64,000 nt of DNA from assembly GCA_024305405.1 (NCBI GenBank), contig JAKNDB010000104.1:124001-188000 (forward strand). Reading direction: 5' to 3'. This DNA is from Dirofilaria immitis. Taxonomy: Eukaryota > Nematoda > Chromadorea > Rhabditida > Onchocercidae. Position numbers and translations under genes: made by a program. Positions 48,799 to 59,451 of this stretch are shown here, piece by piece (the first letter of the stretch is position 1; each line of letters starts with the position of its first letter). Under the pieces are notes generated by a model that made no database searches, was not told the origin of the DNA, and saw only the letters and a list, made by a program, of their open reading frames with translations.

Positions 48799-50723
48799 AT
48801 AAATAGTCCAACGACTGTTTAAAATCATCTGATATATCAACAAATAACAAACAAGAAATCAAATACGATGGGATAGAAAAGTAATGATGAGGTCATTATA
48901 GCATTTCTTCATTTATTTTTCTTTTATCACTATTATCACCGGTCGTAATCATTATTGTCTATTCTAATCATAGATTAAATAGGAAATTAAACAATGGAAC
49001 GAAAAAATAATGGCGTAAATCATAATAGTATTCCTTTATTCACCTTATTTTATCACCAGTGCTAGTCATAATCATTATTCGCTATATCAATTTATAGGAT
49101 CATAAATGACGATGCCACAATGATACTCCTTTTTTACCTCAGTTTTATTATTACTATTATCAACCATAATCATTTTAATCAATATGAACATCATAAAATT
49201 ACCATCAGCATTGCCACAACTTTATTTATCTATATCAGTATTATAATACTATTATCAACATTCCTAGAATTTATCATCTCTAACCGTGATATATTACGAT
49301 AAATATCATTATCATTTGTAAAAAATATTTTTACAAATTATCATAAATATAGTTTCTAAAATTTCAGACAACATTATCAATTGTTGGTTTTGTTCTTTTT
49401 TATTTATCTATATGAATATTGTACAACAAAAGATTTCACTGTTGTTTAAAACCAAAATTCTAAATTAACTATTTCAATGTAATGAATGAAAAGATAGCGT
49501 TAAAAAAATTAACCAGCATAGAAAGTTTGTTCAATCTATTGAAATATTCTGATTCAAACTTTTTTATTTTCCTTTTCTTCTTTTTCTCTGCAAATATCAA
49601 ATTTTAAAATCATCTAGATAACTGAAAGATATAGGAAAGTTATGACTAAATGAAAGAAAATTTTTCCTTTTATTTTTTCATTCCAACTGTAAAATTAGTT
49701 ATATCCGGCCACGAAATGTAAATGTAAGAATAGCATCTGTTAGAATAAAATGAAAAGTTTGTATTGGGAAGTTTTAAAGTTTCAAGAGCAAATAACTGCC
49801 TGTGGAAATTTTCTATTTAATTATTTGTGCGAGATATAAAGAATGAAAGTTGAGGAATGATTTTAAATATAATGAAATTTAACAAATTTTAACAAACAAA
49901 TCTTAAGGTTTTCGTCGGAGATGTCAAGCAAAAAGGAAAAAAATTTCATTTCATATTGTCAATCATTAGTTGTTGATAATTTTTCAGTGAAAGAATTTTA
50001 ATTTATTAAGAAAACAAATTATTAAATTAAACAATTTTATTATAAATTCATTAATTAATTTAAAGAATTTTGACATATTATTTTTGAAGTGAAAAAAGTT
50101 ATTAATATATTTTTAACATATATTAACAATTCGATTTTTAGATATCAAATTAAAAAACTATGATAATAACAAGAAGAGAGTGAATAAACTTAAAATGAAA
50201 ATTTGTATCAGAAAGGATAAATTTAATTTGTTATGTAATTTAGAAAAAAAAGAGCAGTCAAATTGAATTTTTACGTCCTTCTAATATTTTGAAAAGTAAA
50301 AATATGAAGTATAAAAATTAATAAAAAGATAAATAAATACTGATTCCTGAAGTTTCACAGCTTTAAAGATAAAAATTAATTCATTTTTCTTTGGAGAATT
50401 AATTCAAATTTAGCTTAATATTTTGAAAAATTTATAAATTAATTATTCAAATATATTCAATAAATTTCTTTTTTGACAAATGAAATTAAATTCGACTGAA
50501 TAATTGAATTTAAAATGTAAAAATATTCAAAATTTGCATAAAATTTCCTTAAAAACTGTAGAATTTTCCGTTATCATTAAATTTCTATCTATATAAAACA
50601 GATTTTCATGAAATATATTTTCAAATAATACCATATTTAATATTTCTGAATAGTGTGATAAGAAATCATAGGTATCTTGTTACTTTTTCACTCTGATTAT
50701 TAATAATATGATGCAAATCTTAC

Positions 50724-50775
50724 CAGTTCCTACCATTTCCTATTTTTCCCATGCTATTTCTACTTTTCTCAATCT
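50724..50775 (-). CDS. kcnl: Candidate remote 5' exon of the channel
   Basis: 52 nt with excellent signals: acceptor TTTTGCAATACAG and donor AACTG|GTAAGATTT. One frame is open (IEKSRNSMGKIGNGRN), phase 1 in and phase 2 out, with an internal ATG. A phase 2 exit fits the CCATTCAG acceptor upstream of the channel ATG at 36541, so it could supply an upstream start. The 14-kb distance and short length keep this speculative. Confidence 0.3.
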
Positions 50776-51533
50776 CTGTATTGCAAAAATATAAATCTTG
50801 TTTTATTCAGCCTTTAAAAAATAAATGCATCTTTAAATATTTTTAGAAAGATGAAGATAATAATTGCTAAAAATTGCATTCATGCAATCACTCGTTTTTT
50901 TTTTTATTTTCAATTCGTTTGATAAATTTCGATTATTTGTATCTAATTTGAAGTTTGTTTCATGCTTATTTATTAATGCATCAATTTTGCAAACAATCTC
51001 GACAAAAGTTTAAATTTAAGTTCCAGTATGAAACTTTAATGTATCATTATAATAAATATATCTCTTAAATAAAATGGCCATTTTATTTCTTATCATTATG
51101 CTCATTTCAATTAAATATCATTTCGAAATAAAATATGAGCAATAAATTGTGAAACAATTGTTTATTGAAAAAATATTTCAGCAGTAAATAAATGAATAAT
51201 TATTTGTACCATTTAATTTTCACGAAAACCCAACTTCCCTAAAATTTAATCCAAACACTAATAGATTCAATTGAATAATTATTATATGATTGAAAATGGA
51301 AAAGGTATAGAAGAATTATGCAAATAGAAATTTTGCGCATGTTGTGCGACAGTTGCGCTATAGATTATTTATTTATGTGTACTATTTAGCATTAAAGTAT
51401 TTAGAATTAAACAAAAAAGAAATTCTGAGGCCATTTTTTAATATAATTGATTATGCATTTTTCTTGGGATATGAAAATTTTCATTAGTGTTAAAAAATCG
51501 TCAGTGAAATCGATTGGAAAAAAAATTAAAAAT

Positions 51534-51661
51534 AGTAAATGAGTATTATTATACTGTGGCACATTATCATATTGTAAAAACAAAAACGAATATGTTGTGG
51601 TGTATTTTCATACTGTAAAACAGTAAATGAGTATACTGTAGCGCATTTCATGCTGTAAAAA
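51534..51661. repeat. Diverged tandem repeat, three units of about 42-48 bp
   Basis: Three units share TACTGTGGCACATT..CATACTGTAAAA-like sequence (variants GTTGTGGTGTATTTTCATA and CTGTAGCGCATTTCATG). Confidence 0.7.
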
Positions 51662-52721
51662 TAATCAAAAAAGAAAATGAATGATAAGCGGAATAAATTT
51701 GTTGAAATAAATATAAATTTGCAACAAAATAATAATTGTAACTATGGTTATAACTCTCATTAATGATATTAACATTTCAAGTAGATCAAGAAATATCATA
51801 GATCATAGAATGAAGGAGGTAAATAAAGAATGTAGGAATGATGGATGGTATTTCAGAAAAAAAATAATTTTGAAAATTATGAAAAGAGAAGAGCAAAAAT
51901 CATTCTAAATCTCAGCTTTTTCAAAAGATTGAAAATTGAATTTTATGAGAACGAGGGGAAAAAAAGGAGGAAAATTAACATGAATTTTCTTCATTATCAT
52001 TTCTAAACTTTAAAAATTTAATAATATGATCAAATTACAAATATCGGTTGAGATTGTGCACTGAACTAAGATATCAGTTTATCATATCACATGTCATATT
52101 TCACTTTTTTTTTTAAATTGTTTAGAACAAGAATAAAGAAAATAATTTTGTCATAATTTCAAACAAAAAATTTACTGACAAAAAATTTATAATTTTCGTT
52201 AAATTTTTAAATGCAAAAGTTTATTTAAAAAATGTTCACAAAAAAATTTTTTGGTTAAAAAAAATTTATCAGATAGAAAGTTTTTATTTTCTATAACAAA
52301 ATTATATTAAATGGAAGTTTTATTTTACAAAAAGTTGTTTTCAAAGTAAAGAAATGAAATGGAATTTGACAAAATCTATTAGTATTTGATATTATAAGCA
52401 AAAAAGTATGAAAAGCTTTTTAATAAAAATGAATAATTAATTTATTCGAAAAAAGATTAATGTAATAAAAAGATTTTTAGAAGAAAATAAAGAAAAAAAA
52501 GTTGGAAAAAGTGTTTAAAAATGGATTACAACGGAAAAGACAACAAAAATTGTTTAAAAGAAAGTCTTCTTAGTTATATTTTAAAGAAATGATGGATCAT
52601 TTCGGAAAAAAGTTATTAAGGATGAATGAATATTTTGAAGTGTGTATCGTAATGAATTTTTTCCACAAACTTCTAAATGTTTTACGAAATGGATGTTTAT
52701 CGAGAACGAGAATGTAGATAT

Positions 52722-52745
52722 AGATGATGATGATGATGATGATGT
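52722..52745. repeat. (GAT)n microsatellite
   Basis: Uninterrupted GAT units on the plus strand; no gene context. Confidence 0.85.
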
Positions 52746-54728
52746 AAACTAATACGAAACGATTTTGAACGTTTAACAACGAAAAAAAAATTGCATTTAA
52801 GAAAAATATAAAAGAGCGTTTATACAAGTAAACAGAAGTGGAAAATTTTGCAAAGACTAGAAATGAATATTGATTAATTAAATTTAATATAAATTAATTC
52901 TATACCAAATGATCGAAAAATAAATGTTTGGTTTATTTCTGATTTTTGTTATTTAAGAACTTTAATTATTCTATTCGTTTTCTTTTTGAAATTTAATTCT
53001 ATTTTACATATAATTTATATGCTGCTGAAAATGATTGTTGAACTTTAATAAGTTCAAATTTTTAATTCATAAAAAATTTTTAATTAAAATCTGCGTTTTC
53101 ATTGAAGAACTAAATTATTCCAATCAATCTGTACAAAATAAAAATTATTTAAAACTAATTTTACTAAATTTAATACGGTTAATTTTTCATTTATAATACA
53201 ATATCAGATTTTATTAAAAGAGCATATAATGCGACTGTTAGATATTATATAAATAAAGTATATTGATCGTCAACCCGAACTATCGGAGTTTAATCGATTA
53301 GATCAAAAAGGAGAAAAAAAATGGATTAAGCCATTAATATTTCATTTCTAATTGGATCATTATTGAAGAAATTTGCTTAAATTGAGCTCTACATATCATC
53401 TAAAATATCAATTGATTTCTAATTATTGCCATTATTACCGAAATTGATCTACTGAAAAAATTATGAAAATTTGAGTAATTTGAATTCTTGTCCAGTAGCT
53501 ATAAAAATTATTGATGAAATAAAAATGATTTGGAAAATACATGAAAATGAATTTTAGATAACAGAAATATAAATAAACCCATGAATAAATGTAAATTAAA
53601 TATGCAAAAATAATTTGGGATAATAGAATAGGAGTAATTAAGAGGGATATAATTAAGTATAGCAATAACTAAATGGAAATTTTATTATCTTATTATTTTT
53701 GAAATGGAAGCTATGAGAGAAAGAAGCTAAAACGAATAAAATATCTGTCAAAGGATGGAAATATATCGATATAAATTAAAAGAAATATTCGTAATTGTTC
53801 TTTCTCTCTTTTAAATTGAAAAAGGGAAAAATTTTCATTAATTTCCTAATATTTTTATTATATCAATAACAGAAATCATTTCAATTTTTAATATTTTTGC
53901 AAATTATTTATAATAAAGAAATTTTCTCTTTTTCCCCACATAATTTATATTTAAAAACTGAAAATTTTATTCTTTTTTTTAATCCTTCAATTTTAATTCT
54001 ATGAAATAAGCAAATCATTTTGTTTTTTTTCATCCATCTATACATACATATATATATATAGGTATATTGATATATTGGAAATAAAAATTGGAAATGAAAT
54101 AGGATAATGGGAAATAATGATTCAGCAATGAATTATAAAGTAATAAGAGAAAATTGGCTAAAAAATATGCAGAATATTTCTGGAAAGTTAGAAAAATTGA
54201 TAATATATTAGGGGCTCATTTTTTGTTTATATATAATAGATATAATCGAATTTAATGAAATATAATCTGCACTGAATTACTTTCCAATTTTAATTCTTGA
54301 ATTACAAAATATGCTTATCAACTTATGATTTTAACACATTAATTCTAATGCTCAAATTGAAAAATATAACTTGGTAATTAAGTTGTGATTTATGATATTA
54401 AAAATTAAAAAAATGTTTTATTTTATACATTGTTCTCTAATAACATAATTTGGCTCGATGAATTTGATTACAAACGAAAAAAAAATAATTGACGGAAATT
54501 ACTAAAAGATAATCTGAAATAGTTAATGGAAATTACTGGGAATAAACCGACTTTCACTCAATGATTTCAAGTATTTCAATAATTCAAATGAATATGTTAT
54601 TTTAAATATGGACATATACACTCTTCACCTACAATGGTATAATCTTCCGCTTTTATCATAATTTGATATCAAATTTCTTCACTTACTTTATCTATCATAT
54701 CAATAATGATATTATATTTGATCAAGAT

Positions 54729-54730
<2 letters not shown>

Positions 54731-54767
<37 letters not shown>

Positions 54768-54768
54768 A
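54731..54768. repeat. (TA)n microsatellite
   Basis: About eighteen TA units followed by TGTGTATATG. Confidence 0.9.
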
Positions 54769-57658
54769 TATGAAACAAAAAGTACTTCTAACAATCAAAT
54801 ATCTATCCATGCATTGTCTTTGTTGTGCAAATTATTGTAAAATAATTTCACATTTTAATTTAGTAAACTGATTAATTTTGGTATACCAAGTTCATTTTAT
54901 CGTTTTAATTAGGGATCGATTATATGCAATAGTTCAATTTCTATATGACAAGATTTAATCATTTCTTGCCCTCTTATGAGAAAAACAATTTTTATGATAT
55001 TGAGAAATCGAGAAAATTGTAACTAGAATCGTATTATATCTAATAAGATATCATATAATCATTAGCCAGCCGTCATGTCTTGATCAAAACATGAATACAA
55101 TGCAATAAAATAAAACGTATCATCAAGCATTTTCAGACTTTCAACGTTATAATTTTTCATAATCAAATGGAAAATAACCAAATGGATGACTAAAAATTGG
55201 CAAAGTTAGATATTTTGCTATTTTCAATGGGAAAAAAGAATGATCTCTATTAAAGAAGAAAAGAAAAGAATACGGTTATTTATTTATTTATTTTTTCTAT
55301 ATCATAATTATCATGTGTATATAATAGTGTCACTAAATAAGATAAGCTAAGCATTGAAATGAAACTCATATTTTCAAATGAGAGAAAAGAAATAAAAAAC
55401 AGAATAAAACAATTATGATGATATACATTCAGCATAAGAATAACGTTTTAATTCAAATTATTATAGCAAGCGTTTTAAATTTGATGCAAAGCAAGAGAGA
55501 TGGCAAAAGTGGAATTCACAGTAGAAAGTAAATTATTGCAAAAAAAACAGTTTAACATATAATCAATAAATTAATTATCATAAACAGAGAATCAATTTCT
55601 GGCTGCAACAGGACACTGTAAATAAGCGGCTGATAAGGCTCACAGTATCAAAGACACAATCCAAAAGAAATTATCCTGTTACTTTGTCAAGAATCGAATA
55701 AAAAATATTTATTTTTCATAATCAAAAACAAATGATAAAAAAATTCATTCGAACCTTTTCTCACAACGAAGTAAATCAAGCTGTGTATCAAATTAAACTT
55801 GAAAGAAGAAACTGTAAATGAAACCGATTTTTATGTCGGAAACGAAATTAATTTCGATGTAATTTTTAAACTATATATTCGCGATAATTAAATAATGGAT
55901 AAAAATTCCCTTATTAAATAATTACCTAATTTTTGGGAATTAACACAATGAAAAGCAATTCAGGATTCAGATCAATTATAATAAAATGAAATATACACTA
56001 AAAAAATCCTGAAATTATGAAGTTCCACATACATATATGCACATTTGAAAAAATGGTAAAAAAAAGCAAACAAACTATGTTAACCCGATAAACGTTAGAG
56101 AAAAAAAACAAAGAAAAAAATGAGCGATTAATGCATGAGCAACAAATATTGAATGTATAAATTATTTTTCTTCTCAGAAAACTTTTCTTTTTTCTCCGGG
56201 AATTCCATAGAAAAATTTATTTAATATTTTAAAAGCCATAAACTGTTGGCATTAACGCAGTTACTTTTGTCACAAGCGTAAGGATCAAATCATGGAAAAA
56301 AATTCCTAATTTAGAAACTTTTTCGAAGCTTCATATTCAATAAAAAAGTAAATACATGATCCGCATGCAAAAAAGGAAGAATTAATTAAGCAAATACGTT
56401 AACGGTGAGGATATATAACACAACTGCATGGACTAATTGATCGAGGATTTTGATGGAGCAGATATAATATTAATAAAACGAGATCCAAATCTAAGAATAT
56501 TCTTCAAGAGAACTATCCATATTACTTTTTTTTTTCCAAAAAATCGTACATCTCACTACTTCTTAAGCATTACAATAAAGATCAAAGTGATTTCATTGAA
56601 TAATAAACTTGGTAAATGAAATTTTAATGTTGAAAAATTGAAATTAACCCACGTAATAACCTCACGATCATCAGGACGTATATTATATATATAGGTTTAT
56701 TATATAAACCATGACTGATAAATGCAATATCTGCAAGAGAAAATAAGTGTAATGGATTGAAGACGAATATTTCATGCTGCGTACTTGCAATTGAGAGAGA
56801 AAATTTCAAGGAAAATATAGATGACACTATCAGATAACAGTTTACTTATGCTTCTATATGCAAATTATTCGAAGAAGTAAGCTTTAAAGCCGCAAATTCT
56901 TCGATAATTTGATGCCTAATCCATCTTGAATAACTAGCTAATCAAATTTTAAAAAAATTTAGCACATTGAACATATATGAAATGAAGATGATTTAGATTA
57001 ATAATAGATTTTAAAATTAACTTTAGAAGAAATAACAATTTATAAGCATAAGAATAATTGTATCATTGGTAAGCAAATAAATAGCCAAAGATACAAACAA
57101 ACGAACAAGTACAAATTATGCGTAAAAGTTGGAAATCAGCATTTTTACTTATGAAAAATGAAGGATCAAATAAAAAGAGAAGTAATTCGAAAGATTTTCA
57201 TATTCTACCAAACTCGAGCATTATAAAAATTATTTGTTAAAAATCTTAACTGATTAATTCTTCTATTTTTATGTTTGATGGTTAATACTTTAATCTACTT
57301 CTAAACAAACTTTTATTCCCTATCTTACGAAGCATTAAATTATCAATTAATTACTCTTTATTTTCCATCACTACTTAAAGTGTTTGCCCGGATTTAATAT
57401 CTCCCTTTTCCGACCACTTAATTTATACTTAATCAACAGAAACATCTGCTACTCAAGCAGCAACAATGACACTTTTTCATTTAGAAGAAATAATAATGGC
57501 AATTATCATCAAATCATTGTAATCATAAGCCTGATTTTAGTATAAAAGCACATATAGGTGTATAAATTGCCTTCGAAAAGCAATTAGCGTAGTTCTGTTT
57601 ACGATGCTTTTCTCAACAATACTGCGCTCATGAAAAGCAGATGCAAGCAGAAATTTAT
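54769..57658. other. Region downstream of the GYF gene; no firm gene
   Basis: GC is a little higher than in most intergenic parts of the window. Several short frames look protein-like (minus strand 56840-56920, plus strand 56437-56540) but none has splice signals and phase that tie it to a neighbour. The right end (57300-57658) is probably the GYF-gene 3' UTR; AATAAA hexamers on the minus strand occur at 57659-57654 and near 57360. Confidence 0.4.
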
Positions 57659-57659
57659 T
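57654..57659 (-). other. AATAAA overlapping the GYF stop codon
   Basis: The last A of the TGA stop (57661-57659) is the first A of an AATAAA. If used for polyadenylation, the 3' UTR would be very short; a second hexamer near 57360 would give about 300 nt. Confidence 0.35.
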
Positions 57660-57727
57660 CAACTTTCAATCTCCAACTGAATACCGATTAACTCAGAAAG
57701 AAGTCGCACAGCCTGTTCTGCCGAAAT
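57659..57727 (-). CDS. GYF gene last exon with stop
   Basis: Acceptor TTCTTTTTCAG, then 22 codons (ISAEQAVRLLSELIGIQLEI, ES) and TGA. Predicted amphipathic helix. Phase 0 entry. Confidence 0.85.
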   Translation of the reverse strand: MSAEQAVRLLSELIGIQLEIES

Positions 57728-59451
57728 CTGAAAAAGAAAAAAATGAAACAATGAACTACTTGTTTCTGAGGATGATATATCTCAAATATCAAAAGAAATA
57801 GCTATGTACAACTACCTTAAAACCTTCTTTTCTTTGCGTCATCTACAGCGTTAAATGAATCCAAATAAGGAAACCGAAAGACTGATTGGATATTTGTAGA
57901 AATGTGAAAACGGATGAAATCGACATAACATAAGTAAAGTGGATTTTCTGGTATATGCTGTAAAACATATACGCAGATCTGAGAGATAAAAATCCTTATT
58001 TCAAAAACGTGTCCAATCTTTTTAATGTAAAACTACTCTTTTTCAGATTTGTTTAAATAAGCATTGCAATAAGATAAAAATCATAATGAAAGCAAAAAAT
58101 AAAAATATATATCAGAAAACAAACTCTTCCTGGATTGGTTTGAGTGGAAGCATCACAGCACTCCGAATGCTCCGGATTAGTACCAATATCACGTGCCAGA
58201 TTCCATGACGCATCATGTGTGTCCGTAGATTTTTCTTGAAGCGGCAGGACAGCCTGAGTAAATACAAAACAAGAACAATAATTATTCCTGGGCGTTCTTC
58301 ACAACTAAGAGATATGTATTGATAAATATAATTTGAATAATCGAAATTGAAATGATATCTGAATTTTCAGTCTATAGTGGAGAGATAAATTTATTTAAAA
58401 GGTGATTCTAACTTCAGCAAAGTCAAGAAACTAACCGCATTCTGTATCGTATTCATATTCCAGCCCGTATCGCTATCATCTGGTGTATTGCTTGCACTTG
58501 ACGGCACTTCATCAACAGGTTCACTGGGAGGTTGTGAAAAAGCTTGATGTGGTGCAAACGACGGTACTGGAGGTGCAATTATCAATGGATTTTGATGATA
58601 AGCAATAAAACCAGGTGCTGGCGGAAAACCAGGGACAGGGCTAGGTGTTGCAGCGGCTGTAGTTTGTGACATCATTAAATAAGGGCCATTGGATACTGGA
58701 ACACGACCAGGAGTCAGAATCAATTGGGACATTTGCATCTGCATGCTCATATTGACCAGCTGGTCGAACGAATTGACCAGAAGCAAAAAGGACTCTGAAA
58801 ATCAATTTTTTCGAAGGATCCCATTTCAGAAAGGCTAACTATTTGTAAAATAGCTGATCTGATTTCAATGCTTTGGAATATCTATCCTGAAACGTTAGAA
58901 TGACTTCTTAAAATGAACAAGCGTTTGCGAAGTTTTCAAACAATTAAATAGTTTCCCAAAATTTGAAAAAAGATATTCACAAAAAAGGTCTAATTTGGCT
59001 CAAAGAGGATTGGATAAGTCTTCAAATAAAAATAAATATTACATTTTAAACTTCAGAAATTTTCAGAATAAATTATGAAATTTCTACCTGTCCATTACTA
59101 TAACGTGTCCATTCCGCAAGTGTATGGAAGCGATCTTCGTTCTTCGTACGAATAAGCATCGTATCTGTGAAATAACCCGTTTTGCACCATTTTTGCATTT
59201 CCACCGATGAATATGGACCTAGAATTTAATAATAAATATTCACTCTGATAAATAACATAAATTTTTAAGTTGTTGTCCCAAAAATTTGAAAAAAGATATT
59301 CATGAAATGTGAAAATCATAAATTTTTCATAAAATAATCTACCATAAACACGACGATCTTCTCCTTGATAAAACCATTTCGGGATGTTTAGACCATCACG
59401 ATTTGGATCCATTCCCAGAAAAAATAAATAAATATTAAAAAGTGTAATCAT
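57659..59451 (-). CDS. GYF-domain protein (GIGYF/GYF-1-like, compact)
   Basis: GYF domains bind proline-rich (PPG-phi) motifs; GIGYF-type proteins act in cytoplasmic mRNA and translation repression complexes. Exons (minus): 59412 (or 59451)-59343, 59218-59099/59088, 58794-58436, 58253-58125, 57842-57816 (candidate), 57727-57659. The domain is unmistakable: IPKWFYQGEDRRVYGPYSSV then EMQKWCKTGYFTDTMLIRTK and RFHTLAEWTRY, with the W-Y, GPYSS, EM..W and GYF elements. After it come a Met/Gln-rich helix, a Pro-rich stretch (VPGFPPAPGF), an acidic part and a C-terminal helix (ISAEQAVRLLSELIGIQLEI). The phase-consistent model gives 257 aa from the ATG at 59412, far shorter than animal GIGYF proteins (over 1000 aa), with the domain at the N-terminus; upstream exons may be missed. 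An in-frame ATG at 59451 adds 13 hydrophobic residues. Confidence 0.85.
57816..57842 (-). CDS. Candidate 27-nt microexon of the GYF gene
   Basis: AACGCTGTAG, nine codons (MTQRKEGFK), then AAG|GTAGTT. Phase 0 at both ends, so it can be included or skipped. It lies between two phase 0 junctions. Confidence 0.45.
58125..58253 (-). CDS. GYF gene exon 4
   Basis: 129 nt, 43 codons: AVLPLQEKSTDTHDASWNLA, then RDIGTNPEHSECCDASTQTN, PGR. Acceptor TATTTACTCAG, donor AGA|GTTTGT. Polar, probably disordered. Confidence 0.82.
58436..58794 (-). CDS. GYF gene exon 3: Met/Gln and Pro-rich region
   Basis: 359 nt after acceptor GATTTTCAG. The coding frame is clear (FDQLVNMSMQMQMSQLILTP, then GRVPVSNGPYL, VPGFPPAPGF and an acidic SNTPDDSDTGW end), with donor GCG|GTTAGT in phase 0. 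This frame needs phase 1 entry, which conflicts with the canonical donor of exon 2. Confidence 0.82.
59088..59218 (-). CDS. GYF gene exon 2: core of the GYF domain
   Basis: Begins after AAATTCTAG with the second and third bases of a Gly codon, then PYSSVEMQKWCKTGYFTDTM, LIRTKNEDRFHTLAEWTRY. It has two possible ends. AG|GTAGAA at 59088 is canonical but leaves phase 0; A|GTAATG at 59099 leaves phase 1 and keeps exon 3 in frame. Confidence 0.88.
59343..59451 (-). CDS. GYF gene exon 1 (putative start)
   Basis: ATG at 59412 gives MDPNRDGLNIPKWFYQGEDR, RVY, ending TATG|GTAGAT in phase 1. An in-frame upstream ATG at 59451 adds MITLFNIYLFFLG, which resembles a signal peptide but is not expected for a GYF protein. 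A CATTCACAG on the minus strand at 59485 could be a trans-splice acceptor for the leader. Confidence 0.7.

Noticed and set aside
56437..56619. 60-codon plus-strand ORF with LIEDFDGADIILIKRDPNLR
   Set aside because: Protein-like start but no ATG, no splice signals and it runs into a poly-T derived tail; evidence too weak to call a gene.
59098..59451. Single 117-codon ORF as a gene
   Set aside because: It reads through the first GYF intron and then leaves the GYF frame; splicing out 59219-59342 restores the domain.
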